This document shows, piece after piece, positions 1 through 6,231 of a stretch of DNA of 15,392 nucleotides (position 1 is the first letter of the stretch; every line of letters starts with the position of its first letter). Source of the stretch: an uncultured Corynebacterium sp. (GTDB lineage: Bacteria > Actinomycetota > Actinomycetes > Mycobacteriales > Mycobacteriaceae); NCBI RefSeq assembly GCF_946221105.1, contig NZ_CAMICL010000047.1:1-15392 (forward strand), written 5' to 3'. The position numbers were made by a program, and so were the translations under genes. The notes under the pieces are model-generated. The model was not told the DNA's origin and did no database searches. It was given only the letters and a program-made list of their open reading frames with translations.

Positions 1-526
1 TCGCGTGGTGGTCGAGGTTGTTTGTTGGCTCATCCAAGACAACGAAGTCGGGGGCGCCGGAAAACAACGCGGCCAACGCTACCCGGACTGTTTCACCGCC
101 GGAAAGCGTATTCAGGGTTCTATCCAAAGGCAGGTCGAGTCCGTGCGCGGACAGGGTGGCGGTGATCTCTGCGGCGATATCCCACCGGTCACCGATGGTT
201 TCGAACAGCTGGGGATCGAACTCCCCGGCCTCCACCGATGCAATTGCGTTGAGGATTTCAGTGGCTCCAAAAAGATCGGCCACGGTGTCGTCCGCCCGCA
301 GCGTGAGGTCCTGCGGTAAGTACGCGATATTCGTGGGGCGTTCCACCGATCCACTCGTCGGTTCGAGCTGACCGAGGATGATCTTGATCAGGGAGGATTT
401 ACCGGATCCGTTGTCGCCGATTAACCCGGTAAGCCGACTGTCAAATACGGCGTTCAGGCCTTCAAAGCACGTGGTTCCATTGGGCCACTCGAGAGAAATG
501 TTGTTCAGGGAAATAGGCATGCTCAT
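1..526 (-). CDS. ABC-F family ATPase, N-terminal part (cut by window edge)
   Basis: The minus strand reads open from an ATG at 526 (alternative ATG at 520) to the window edge, giving about 175 residues of an ATP-binding cassette. Counting from the 520 start, Walker A GDNGSGKS lies near residues 35-42, the Q-loop LPQ at 68-70, signature LSGGE at 139-143 and Walker B VVLDEP at 160-165, followed by TNNLD. There is no membrane segment, and the compact spacing fits the first cassette of soluble ABC-F proteins. These act on the ribosome as translation factors or antibiotic-protection factors. The linker and second cassette lie outside the window, so the subfamily cannot be decided. The ribosome site before ATG 526 is weak (AGAAAG). 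A strong promoter and a leader ORF precede the gene, which suggests drug-responsive control (inference). Base composition near the 5' end is more AT-rich than in the neighbours. Confidence 0.93.
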   Translation of the reverse strand, partial: MSMPISLNNISLEWPNGTTCFEGLNAVFDSRLTGLIGDNGSGKSSLIKIILGQLEPTSGSVERPTNIAYLPQDLTLRADDTVADLFGATEILNAIASVEAGEFDPQLFETIGDRWDIAAEITATLSAHGLDLPLDRTLNTLSGGETVRVALAALFSGAPDFVVLDEPTNNLDHHA

Positions 527-537
527 CTGTCTTTCTG

Positions 538-563
538 GTTCGTGTTATGCGAAAACACGGAAC
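538..563 (-). promoter_or_regulatory. stem-loop overlapping the leader ORF (candidate attenuator)
   Basis: In the minus-strand RNA, arms GTT-C-CGTGTT and AACACGAAC form nine pairs with one bulged C and a 7-nt loop. The stem spans codons 3-6 of the leader ORF and the bases just after its stop codon. An upstream ACACG near the transcript 5' end could pair with the same CGTGT, giving a competing fold. No U-run follows, so control of translation start is more likely than transcription termination (inference). Confidence 0.4.
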
Positions 564-571
564 GTGAGCAC
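545..571 (-). CDS. putative 8-codon leader peptide upstream of ABC-F gene
   Basis: A GTG-initiated ORF encodes MLTFRVFA and stops with TAA, 18 nt before the ABC-F ATG at 526. A near-ideal Shine-Dalgarno sequence AAAGGAG (578-584) sits 6 nt before the GTG, much stronger than the site before the main gene. The ORF lies about 30 nt downstream of the predicted transcription start. Its last codons and stop are inside a stem-loop. This arrangement matches known leader-peptide control of resistance ABC-F and erm genes, where drug-stalled ribosomes on a short ORF change RNA folding. Translation and function are inferred. The peptide is too short for homology support. Confidence 0.55.
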   Translation of the reverse strand: MLTFRVFA

Positions 572-606
572 TGCCTACTCCTTTCCTCGGGGACGTGTCT
601 GTTCAG

Positions 607-635
607 AAACTACGGTGAACCAGTGTGCGTGTCAA
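607..635 (-). promoter_or_regulatory. promoter of the ABC-F leader/gene
   Basis: On the minus strand a perfect -35 TTGACA (630-635) is followed after 17 bp by TAGTTT (607-612), which fits the corynebacterial TANNNT -10. The expected start is near 600, giving a leader of about 74 nt before the ABC-F ATG. Confidence 0.7.
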
Positions 636-666
636 GCACTTTGCGTCCAATAAGTGACCAGACATG

Positions 667-723
667 ACGCTGATCTGCTAGTTCGTCGGTGGTTGTCTCC
701 TGAGCGAACTAGCAGATCCGCGT
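667..723. repeat. long inverted repeat, 19-bp arms with one mismatch
   Basis: Arms 667-685 and 705-723 pair over 18 of 19 positions around a 19-nt loop. The inner 14 bp (GATCTGCTAGTTCG against CGAACTAGCAGATC) are perfect. It lies in the gap between the glutamate-synthase-like gene and the ABC-F promoter. Read on the plus strand it runs into TTTT, but no plus-strand gene needs a terminator here. Read on the minus strand it has no U-run. It may be a terminator, a regulatory site or a small palindromic repeat element. Confidence 0.85.
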
Positions 724-763
724 TTTGGGGCTGGGTGGGGCCGGTTGAGCTTGGTTGGAGCTG

Positions 764-800
764 GGGCCTGGGAGCTGGCCAGCCAGCCCACCCCAGGCCC
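764..800 (-). terminator. GC-rich hairpin just after the glutamate-synthase-like gene
   Basis: Perfect 9-bp arms GGGCCTGGG (764-772) and CCCAGGCCC (792-800) enclose a 19-nt loop that itself contains a GCTGGCCAGC palindrome. It begins 12 bp after the stop codon of the minus-strand gene. There is no U-tract, as with many actinobacterial terminators, so termination is inferred. Confidence 0.45.
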
Positions 801-811
801 ACCACCGGCAG

Positions 812-2395
812 CTACGCCACGGGGCGGAAGGTGTCCGGGGAGGCAGCTTTCCAGTCGGGGGCCCAGACCGACGGGGCGTCGTCAAGCAATTGCCCCGGGC
901 GCAGCCACTCGTAGATCGAGGCGTAGGAGCGCGACTCCGTCGGCGAGACGCTGCGGCGCAGCATGTCGGGGCGAAGCTCCGACGGATCGGAGACGCCCAT
1001 GGAGGCCATGAGGCGCACGGCGGTGCTGACGGTGGTCTTGTGGAAGTTGTAGACCGCCTTGGACTTGTCCTCCACCACGATGGCGCGGTTGCGGCGCGGG
1101 TCCTGGGTGGCCACGCCCGTGGGGCATTCGCCGGTGTGGCAGCGCTGCGCCTGGATGCAGCCGGTGGCCATCATCATGGCGCGGGCGGAGTTTGTGTAGT
1201 CCGCGCCCTGGATCATGCGCATGACGATGTCGGAGCCGCCGGAGACTTTGCCGGAGGCGCCGATCTTGATCTGGTCGCGAAGCCCGGTGCCCACCAATGC
1301 GTTGTGCATCAGCATCAGGCCGTGGGTCAGCGGCATGCCCATGTGGTCTTCGAAGTCGATGGGCGCAGCACCGGTACCGCCTTCGGAGCCGTCCACCACG
1401 ATGAAGTCAGGCGCGGTGCCGACAGTGCGGATGGCCTTGCAGATGGCCAGCACTTCCCTGCGGCTGCTGACGCACATCTTGAATCCCGCCGGCTTGCCAC
1501 CGGAAAGCTCGCGCATCTGCGCAATGAACTCGATGAGCTCGACCGGAGTGCTGAACACGCGGTGCGCCGCCGGGCTGATGCAGTCCACGCCCATGGGCAC
1601 GCCGCGGATCTCCGAGACTTCCTTGGTGATCTTGTCCGCCGGCAGCACGCCGCCGATGCCCGGCTTCGCGCCCTGGCTGAGCTTCAGCTCCACCATCTTG
1701 ACCTGGTCGTCCTGCGCCCTGTCGCGGAACTTGGCGGGGTCGAAGCCGCCGTCCTCGGTGCGGGCGCCGAAGTAACCGGTACCCATCTGCCAGATCAGGT
1801 CGCCGCCGTTTTCCTGGTGGTACGGGGAGATACCGCCCTCGCCGGTGTTGTGGGCAAACCCACCCATGGCCGCACCCTTGTTCAGAGAGCGCACGGCGTT
1901 TTTGGACAACGAGCCGAAACTCATCGAGGACACGTTCAGCATGGAGATGGAGTACGGCTTGGTGCAGTCCTTGCCGCCCACGAGCGCACGGGGCGGCTCG
2001 GCAGGCTCCTCCACCGGGGCGATGGAGTGCACGAGGTGCTCGTGGTTGGAGTCGTAGACGTCCTGGACGGTGCCGAACGACGTCTCGCTCTGCTTGCCCT
2101 TCGCGCGCTCGTAGATGGCGTTGCGCTGGTCGCGGTTGAAGGGACGGCCGTCCCAGTCGCGTTCGATGAAGTACTGGCGCAGCTCCGGACCGATGTCCGT
2201 GAGCAGGTAGCGCATGTGCCCCAGCACGGGGTAGTTGCGCAGGATCGGGTATTTGGTCTGCGTGAGGTCGTGAATGGCGACACCACCCAGCGCTGCTGCG
2301 GCCGCGCCCAGGGCGCCCTTGGCAAACTTTCCTGACTTCTCCTTGGACATGCGGACTATCATGCCCCACTCAGCCAGAAATACTAAGACGGGCAC
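812..2395 (-). CDS. stand-alone FMN-binding glutamate synthase-domain protein
   Basis: The 527-residue product corresponds to the central/FMN (TIM-barrel) part of the large glutamate synthase subunit. Visible features are an FMN/phosphate-site type GSEGGTGAAP near residue 332 and a CX5CX4C cluster motif (CIQAQRCHTGEC) near residue 411, matching the three cysteines that hold the [3Fe-4S] centre in GltS. There is no N-terminal glutamine amidotransferase domain and no small-subunit gene nearby, so it cannot be a complete glutamate synthase. Its true substrate is unknown. Residues after the second in-frame Met include a hydrophobic Ala/Gly-rich stretch that could be a membrane anchor. The start is uncertain: GTG 2395 has only AGGG before it, while ATG 2362 and ATG 2350 are alternatives with poor ribosome sites. 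It begins 35 bp after the ugd stop on the same strand, so co-transcription with ugd is likely. Confidence 0.9.
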   Translation of the reverse strand: MPVLVFLAEWGMIVRMSKEKSGKFAKGALGAAAAALGGVAIHDLTQTKYPILRNYPVLGHMRYLLTDIGPELRQYFIERDWDGRPFNRDQRNAIYERAKGKQSETSFGTVQDVYDSNHEHLVHSIAPVEEPAEPPRALVGGKDCTKPYSISMLNVSSMSFGSLSKNAVRSLNKGAAMGGFAHNTGEGGISPYHQENGGDLIWQMGTGYFGARTEDGGFDPAKFRDRAQDDQVKMVELKLSQGAKPGIGGVLPADKITKEVSEIRGVPMGVDCISPAAHRVFSTPVELIEFIAQMRELSGGKPAGFKMCVSSRREVLAICKAIRTVGTAPDFIVVDGSEGGTGAAPIDFEDHMGMPLTHGLMLMHNALVGTGLRDQIKIGASGKVSGGSDIVMRMIQGADYTNSARAMMMATGCIQAQRCHTGECPTGVATQDPRRNRAIVVEDKSKAVYNFHKTTVSTAVRLMASMGVSDPSELRPDMLRRSVSPTESRSYASIYEWLRPGQLLDDAPSVWAPDWKAASPDTFRPVA

Positions 2396-2430
2396 ACCCT
2401 GCAGGTATGCCCGAATTAGGTACTACGAAA

Positions 2431-3759
2431 CTACAGGGTCCGACCCAGGGCGCGGAGCTGCCAGCCAGCGTTTTGCCAGTCGGTGACGTTGAGGACGTTT
2501 CGTCCGTCGATAAGCAATTGCTTTGCGACGAGCTCCGCCGCCCACCGCGGGTCCATTTCCTTGAACTCCTGCCACTCCGTGGCGAGGATGACCAGCTCCG
2601 CGCCACGCAGTGCGTCCTCGAGGCTGGTGGCGTAGTCGAGGGTGGGAAATACCTTGCGGGCGTTGTCCATGCCCTGCGGGTCGTAGACGCGCACGGACGC
2701 GCCGGCAAGCGAAAGCTGGCCGGCTACTGCCAGTGCGGGCGAGTCGCGCACGTCGTCGGAGTTCGGCTTGAACGCCGCGCCGAGAACGGTGATGTTGCGG
2801 CCGATGACGCTGCCGAGCTCCTCGCGCGCCAGGTCGATCACGCGCTGGCGGCGGCGCATGTTGATCGCGTCGACCTCACGCAGGAACGTCAGGGCCTGAT
2901 CCGCGCCGACCTCGCCGGCGCGCGCCATGAATGCGCGAATGTCCTTGGGCAGGCACCCGCCGCCGAAGCCGAGACCGGCGCCAAGGAACTTCCGGCCGAT
3001 GCGGTCGTCGTAGCCGATGGCGTCCGCCAGCTGGGTCACATCCGCGCCGACGTTCTCGCAGACCTCGGACACGGCGTTGATAAAGGAGATCTTCGTGGCG
3101 AGGAATGCGTTGGCGGAGACTTTCACCAGCTCCGCGGTCTGCAGATCCGTCACGATAAACGGGGTGTCGTTCTCCAGTGGGGTGGCGTAGACCTCGCGGG
3201 CGATGTCTTCCGCGCGGGAATTTTCGGCGCGGTGTCCCAGGACGATGCGGTCCGGCTCGATGGTGTCCTTTACGGCGTAGCCCTCGCGCAGGAACTCCGG
3301 GTTCCAGGCGATCTCCACGCTCGCTTTGTTGCCGTGTTCGGCGGCGAGTCTGTCGGCGCGTTCCTGCAGGGCGGCGGCGGTGCCGACCGGGACGGTGGAC
3401 TTGCCCAAAATCAGGTGCTCGCCCTCGAGCTGGGGCACTAAGTCGTCGATGACGGCCTCGACGTAGCGGGTATCGGCAGCGTAGGAGCCGCGCTGCTGCG
3501 GGGTGCCGACCCCGATGAAGTGCACATTGGCGAAAGCGGCGGCTTCGGCGTAGTCCGTCGTAAAGCTCAGGCGACCTGCCTCGATGTTGCGCTCGAGGAC
3601 CTCGGGCAGGCCCGGCTCGTAGAACGGCACCTTGGAATTCTTCAGCGCCTCGATCTTGGTTTCATCAACGTCTACGCCCAGCACCTCGTGGCCGAGTTCA
3701 GCCATGCACGCCGCATGCGTCGCGCCAAGGTAACCAGTGCCAATCACAGTCATCCGCAT
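2431..3759 (-). CDS. ugd: UDP-glucose 6-dehydrogenase
   Basis: This 442-residue protein makes UDP-glucuronate from UDP-glucose with two NAD+, a cytosolic step feeding glycan precursors. The N-terminal Rossmann motif GTGYLG is at residues 7-12. The catalytic cysteine is Cys269 within GGGCLPKD. The C-terminal substrate-binding part ends with the typical LIDGRNV. Length is normal for the family. The start is ATG 3759, or ATG 3753 two codons later; no ribosome site precedes either. A CATAAT -10 lies 8 nt upstream, so a leaderless mRNA is likely. The downstream glutamate-synthase-like gene is 35 bp away. M. tuberculosis has dcd and udgA adjacent (Rv0321/Rv0322), a layout echoed here with a small regulator gene in between. 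Confidence 0.95.
   Translation of the reverse strand: MRMTVIGTGYLGATHAACMAELGHEVLGVDVDETKIEALKNSKVPFYEPGLPEVLERNIEAGRLSFTTDYAEAAAFANVHFIGVGTPQQRGSYAADTRYVEAVIDDLVPQLEGEHLILGKSTVPVGTAAALQERADRLAAEHGNKASVEIAWNPEFLREGYAVKDTIEPDRIVLGHRAENSRAEDIAREVYATPLENDTPFIVTDLQTAELVKVSANAFLATKISFINAVSEVCENVGADVTQLADAIGYDDRIGRKFLGAGLGFGGGCLPKDIRAFMARAGEVGADQALTFLREVDAINMRRRQRVIDLAREELGSVIGRNITVLGAAFKPNSDDVRDSPALAVAGQLSLAGASVRVYDPQGMDNARKVFPTLDYATSLEDALRGAELVILATEWQEFKEMDPRWAAELVAKQLLIDGRNVLNVTDWQNAGWQLRALGRTL
2506..2517 (+). repeat. GTCGATARGCAA motif copy (GTCGATAAGCAA)
   Basis: This copy lies within ugd, where the minus strand reads Leu-Leu-Ile-Asp using the uncommon CTT codon. Confidence 0.6.
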
Positions 3760-3767
3760 AAGTGGCC

Positions 3768-3773
3768 ATTATG
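3768..3773 (-). promoter_or_regulatory. -10 box for leaderless ugd transcript
   Basis: CATAAT on the minus strand ends 8 nt before the ugd ATG at 3759, which would place the transcription start at or next to the start codon. The -35 region is poor, so this rests on the -10 and the lack of a ribosome binding site. Confidence 0.4.
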
Positions 3774-3852
3774 CCGTGGAGCGGCGAGGTCGGCAGGGTG
3801 AGCAATGAGTGCGTATTTGCAGCAGTGGAAATTCACAGGCTCTGCTCGAGCT

Positions 3853-3886
3853 CTATTTTTCAAAATCCCTATTTTTTGCAAAATAG
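3853..3886. promoter_or_regulatory. AT-rich tandem palindromes, candidate operator
   Basis: Two palindromes lie side by side in a very AT-rich patch of otherwise GC-rich DNA: ATTTT-TC-AAAAT (3855-3866) and CTATTTT-TTGC-AAAATAG (3869-3886). Their centres are 17 bp apart, and both copies begin with CTATTTT. The patch ends 12 bp before the winged-helix gene. An autoregulatory operator for that protein is the simplest reading. The core TTTGCAAA also resembles the RamB-type half site of corynebacteria, which is an alternative. Confidence 0.5.
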
Positions 3887-3898
3887 ATATGCGGAGGT

Positions 3899-4162
3899 TT
3901 GCAGGAGGTTTTATCCTCGGTAAATCGTGACGAATACGAACGCGACTTGCTTTTGTTAGCCGCGCAGGCATTTCTTTTTAGTCCTGATCCCCCCTTCCCC
4001 CTCAAAGAAGCAGTTTCAGCGATGGGGCGCTCTTGGAACACCGTCCGGCCCGTAGCAGAACGCCTGGAGGCGGAGGGCCTAATCCAATCCGCATCCAAGC
4101 GTCCGCTCACGCTCGAACTCACCTCTCAGGGCCGTGAATACTTGCGTTCGTCAAAGTACTGA
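3899..4162 (+). CDS. small winged-helix DNA-binding protein
   Basis: The 87-residue product reads as a minimal winged helix: a leading helix (RDLLLLAAQAFLF), a helix-turn-helix (PLKEAVSAMGRSWNTVRPVAERLEAEGLI), then a short wing (SKRPLTLELTSQGREYL) typical of MarR-like folds. There is no effector or sensor domain. An in-frame stop at 3884-3886 limits the start to TTG 3899; the GGAGG at 3893-3897 is too close for normal use, and the next in-frame ATG (4022) would lose half the domain. A second GGAGG at 3904-3908 has no start codon after it. A TAGATA -10 at 3884-3889 would start RNA near 3896, so an unusual leaderless TTG start is possible. It is divergent from ugd and convergent with dcd. Target genes are unknown; tandem palindromes upstream suggest autoregulation. 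Confidence 0.72.
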   Translation: MQEVLSSVNRDEYERDLLLLAAQAFLFSPDPPFPLKEAVSAMGRSWNTVRPVAERLEAEGLIQSASKRPLTLELTSQGREYLRSSKY

Positions 4163-4169
4163 GCGTGGC

Positions 4170-4200
4170 GGGCCTTTGGCTCGTCGATAGGCAAAAGCCC
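4170..4200. terminator. bidirectional hairpin between convergent winged-helix gene and dcd
   Basis: Imperfect 11-bp arms GGGCCTTTGGC (4170-4180) and GGCAAAAGCCC (4190-4200) have nine pairs, two mismatches and a 9-nt loop. It fills the 38-bp gap between the two stop codons and abuts the dcd stop. It has A/T bases within the stem but no long U-run. Confidence 0.5.
4183..4194 (+). repeat. GTCGATARGCAA motif copy (GTCGATAGGCAA)
   Basis: This copy of the recurring 12-mer lies between convergent genes, inside the putative terminator hairpin. Confidence 0.6.
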
Positions 4201-4764
4201 CTACTGGAAGTTCAGGTACGCCTTCGACGGGGTGGGGCCGCGCTGGCCCTGGTACTTCGAGCCGAGCTTGCCGGAGCCGTACGGGGTGTCCGCGGGCGAG
4301 GTCATGTTGAACAGCGCAAGCTGGCCGACCTTCATGCCCGGCCACAAGACGATGGGCAGGTTGGCCACGTTGGAGAGCTCGAGCGTGATGTGGCCGGAAA
4401 AGCCCGGGTCGATGAAGCCCGCGGTGGAGTGTGTGAGCAGGCCCAAGCGGCCAAGGGAGGACTTACCCTCCAAGCGGCCGGCCAGGTCCGTCGGCAAAGT
4501 GAAGCACTCCAGGGTGGAGGCGAGCACGAACTCGCCGGGGTGCAGGACAAAGGCGTCGCCGTCCGGCACCTCGACGAGGGTGGTCAGATCCGGCATCTCC
4601 TGCTTCGGGTCGATGTGCGTGTACTTCGAGTTGTTGAAAACGCGGAAGAACTTGTCAATGCGCACATCGATCGAACTCGGCTGGATGAGCTCGGCATCGA
4701 ACGGCTCGATACCGAGGTGGCCGGAGTCAATGGCATCGCGGATGTCGTGATCTGAAAGCAACAC
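4201..4764 (-). CDS. dcd: dCTP deaminase (probably dUMP-forming)
   Basis: This 187-residue enzyme belongs to the dUTPase/dCTP deaminase trimeric fold and supplies dUMP for thymidylate synthesis. Nucleotide-binding GKSSLGR is at residues 100-106. The core THSTAGFIDPGF...HITLEL carries the catalytic glutamate at Glu129. The C-terminal tail ending PSKAYLNF closes over the active site. The M. tuberculosis orthologue is bifunctional, giving dUMP directly; the same is expected here from similarity but not proved. The start is GTG 4764, giving the usual MLLSD N-terminus. A TACACT -10 ends exactly 7 nt upstream, so the mRNA is probably leaderless. It is divergent from the tRNA-Gly gene. Confidence 0.95.
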   Translation of the reverse strand: MLLSDHDIRDAIDSGHLGIEPFDAELIQPSSIDVRIDKFFRVFNNSKYTHIDPKQEMPDLTTLVEVPDGDAFVLHPGEFVLASTLECFTLPTDLAGRLEGKSSLGRLGLLTHSTAGFIDPGFSGHITLELSNVANLPIVLWPGMKVGQLALFNMTSPADTPYGSGKLGSKYQGQRGPTPSKAYLNFQ

Positions 4765-4771
4765 GAATCTG

Positions 4772-4777
4772 AGTGTA
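4772..4777 (-). promoter_or_regulatory. -10 box for leaderless dcd transcript
   Basis: TACACT on the minus strand is followed by 7 nt and then GTG 4764, the spacing expected when transcription starts at the start codon. The only purine-rich ribosome-site-like sequence (GGGAAG) lies too far upstream to serve. The -35 is weak. Confidence 0.5.
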
Positions 4778-4787
4778 CTTCCCTGTT

Positions 4788-4815
4788 TTGGGCCGCGAAT
4801 CCGTGGTGCTAAAGT
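4788..4815 (+). promoter_or_regulatory. promoter of tRNA-Gly
   Basis: -35 TTGGGC (4788-4793), a 16-bp spacer and -10 TAAAGT (4810-4815) with a TG extension. The start is expected near 4822, just before the mature 5' end at 4826. Confidence 0.6.
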
Positions 4816-4825
4816 TGGCAGAGCT

Positions 4826-4896
4826 GCCGGCGTAGTTTAGTGGTAGAACATCAGCTTCCCAAGCTGAGAGTGCGAGTTCGATTCTCGTCGCCGGCT
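4826..4896 (+). tRNA. tRNA-Gly (anticodon CCC)
   Basis: This 71-nt cloverleaf has acceptor arms GCCGGCG and CGCCGGC, discriminator U, a D-loop AGTGGTAGA and a T-arm with GTTCGATTC. The anticodon stem TCAGC/GCTGA encloses loop TTCCCAA, giving anticodon CCC, which reads GGG glycine codons. The 3' CCA is not encoded. Confidence 0.97.
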
Positions 4897-4897
4897 C

Positions 4898-4909
4898 TCT
4901 TTTCTTTTT
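4898..4909 (+). terminator. T-rich tract after tRNA-Gly
   Basis: TCTTTTCTTTTT follows the tRNA 3' end immediately, before GGGG. It could act as a termination or processing tail, but no separate hairpin precedes it. It lies between the tRNA and the convergent gene ending at 4921. Confidence 0.35.
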
Positions 4910-4920
4910 CGGGGTGCGGG

Positions 4921-5526
4921 CTACAAGAAGTAGCGGATTTTCCACGGCACCTCTGGGCCGTACACCTGCCTCGAGCACGGGCGCATGTCCGCTCGTGCAA
5001 GGGAGATGAACGGGTCCTTGATGCCGCTTTCTTCGGGAAAATTGCACTGCATGACGTTGTAGCCCACGCAGTACTTCACGGCGAACTGCATTGCCCACGG
5101 GTCGTGGTGGAAGACCTCGTCAACACCTGTTGGTGTGGCAATGACTGTGCGCAAACCGGTCTGCTCCACGACCTCCACGGGCTGCCAGTCCTCGTCGGTG
5201 TGCATAGTGGCGTCCCATATCTCGCCGCCGAGCACATGGTGGCCGTTCCCCTCCACCTCGCACTCGTCCGCGTCCACGTAGCGCCGCGCCACCCACACCG
5301 GCGGTGCGGAAATCAGCTCGCCGGAGGAGTTGCGAAACGCGTTTCGCCCCGGCGAATACTCGAAAAGGAACCCGAGGCGGCGGATGCACTGCAGCGCCTC
5401 CTTCGAATTCGGGAACCGAAAAGCGAGCAAGAGCTGCCCCACGTTCACGGTGAAGTAACGGCCGTTTTGGAAGTTGCGAGTTGCGGTAAGGAAGACGGTG
5501 GGGTCCGGGAGGTCGTCGAAAAGCAT
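4921..5526 (-). CDS. hypothetical protein, paralogue of the gene upstream
   Basis: I do not recognise this 201-residue soluble protein; it has no signal peptide or membrane segment. It aligns along most of its length with the product of the upstream gene (5526-6113). Shared blocks are FP...A....R.G..FEYS near residue 40-60, a cysteine followed by NGH (CEVEGNGHH), EDW.P near the middle, HHDP about two thirds along, and PCS near the C-terminus. Six cysteines are present, two shared with the paralogue. Its ATG overlaps the upstream TAA by one base (TAATG), so translation is probably coupled and the two proteins may work together. The gene ends 25 bp from the tRNA-Gly on the opposite strand. Function is unknown. 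Confidence 0.82.
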   Translation of the reverse strand: MLFDDLPDPTVFLTATRNFQNGRYFTVNVGQLLLAFRFPNSKEALQCIRRLGFLFEYSPGRNAFRNSSGELISAPPVWVARRYVDADECEVEGNGHHVLGGEIWDATMHTDEDWQPVEVVEQTGLRTVIATPTGVDEVFHHDPWAMQFAVKYCVGYNVMQCNFPEESGIKDPFISLARADMRPCSRQVYGPEVPWKIRYFL

Positions 5527-6113
5527 TACGCGTGGCTGCAGGGCCCGATCGGCTTCGAGGACACCACGCTCACCGGGTAGCTGCGGCCGTTAGGTTTACC
5601 GCGCAGCACAGGCCACTCGCGGTTGTAGGCAGTGGCGTTGGCAAGGCGCTCCGGATCGTGGTGGTAGCAGGTGTACACGCCGTCCTCGGTGGAAAAGATC
5701 AGCTTGTTGCCGTCGTGTTCGATGATGGTGATGGGCAGCCAGTCTTCTTTGGGGCCGTTGGCGGCGCGCAGCACCGGGATCCAGTGCCCCTTGTGGCCGT
5801 TCGCGACCAGGTCGCACTGGTCGTGTCCGCACGGGATGCGCTCAGCGGGCGGCTCCGGCAGCGGGATTACGGTGCCGTTTTGGTCGCGGATTGCCCCTTC
5901 GATGGCGGAGTACTCGAACTTTGGCCCGGTGCGGCCGACAAAGTCGAAAGCATCCATAGCTGACGGGAATTCCGCGGTGACCGTGTCATCGGTGCCGTCG
6001 ACATTGAAGGTGACCGTGCTGATGTTGACGTTGCCCAGGGTTGCGGGCGCCCAGTCGTCGGCGAAGATGGGCTGGTTGGTCATGTCGTTCATGTCGTTCA
6101 TGTCGGAAGACAT
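5526..6113 (-). CDS. hypothetical protein, first gene of a paralogous coupled pair
   Basis: This 195-residue protein of unknown family starts at ATG 6113. AAAGGAG lies 7 nt upstream, which decides this start over the longer open frame reaching 6278. The N-terminus MSSDMNDMNDM comes from a 9-bp tandem repeat (ATGAACGAC) giving several in-frame ATGs. It shares FEYS, CDLVANGHK, KEDWLPI, YHHDP and a final PCS block with the downstream gene product, so the two are paralogues. There is no signal peptide or membrane segment. Expression comes from a well-formed promoter about 155 nt upstream (TTGCAG-17-TATTGT) whose spacer is a McbR-like dyad, hinting at control by sulfur status (inference). Confidence 0.82.
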   Translation of the reverse strand: MSSDMNDMNDMTNQPIFADDWAPATLGNVNISTVTFNVDGTDDTVTAEFPSAMDAFDFVGRTGPKFEYSAIEGAIRDQNGTVIPLPEPPAERIPCGHDQCDLVANGHKGHWIPVLRAANGPKEDWLPITIIEHDGNKLIFSTEDGVYTCYHHDPERLANATAYNREWPVLRGKPNGRSYPVSVVSSKPIGPCSHA

Positions 6114-6231
6114 GGTTGATCTCCTTTGAGAATCGCACTTCCGGCGCGGCGGTTGCGCGTGCCGGCGGATCTTCTCCCGGGGGCACCGTGCGCGATGTGC
6201 GCGGTTGCCAGCCGACGAGCCGGGAGGCTTT

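Noticed and set aside
876..893. GTCGTCAAGCAATTGC as another copy of the recurring 12-mer
   Set aside because: It differs at two core positions (GTCGTCAAGCAA), so I did not count it, although it shares AAGCAATTGC with the copy at 2506.
755..2335. Long plus-strand open frame of about 526 codons opposite the glutamate-synthase-like gene
   Set aside because: It is a mirror of the real minus-strand gene. The product is rich in His/Arg/Ala/Val with no domain, as expected from antisense reading in GC-rich DNA.
2407..3441. Plus-strand open frame opposite ugd
   Set aside because: Ugd has clear catalytic and NAD motifs on the minus strand; the opposite frame has none.
4826..4920. tRNA-Gly as an integration site for an island carrying the unknown pair, lipase and HNH gene
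   Set aside because: I found no second copy of the tRNA 3' end in the window and no integrase, so there is no att evidence.
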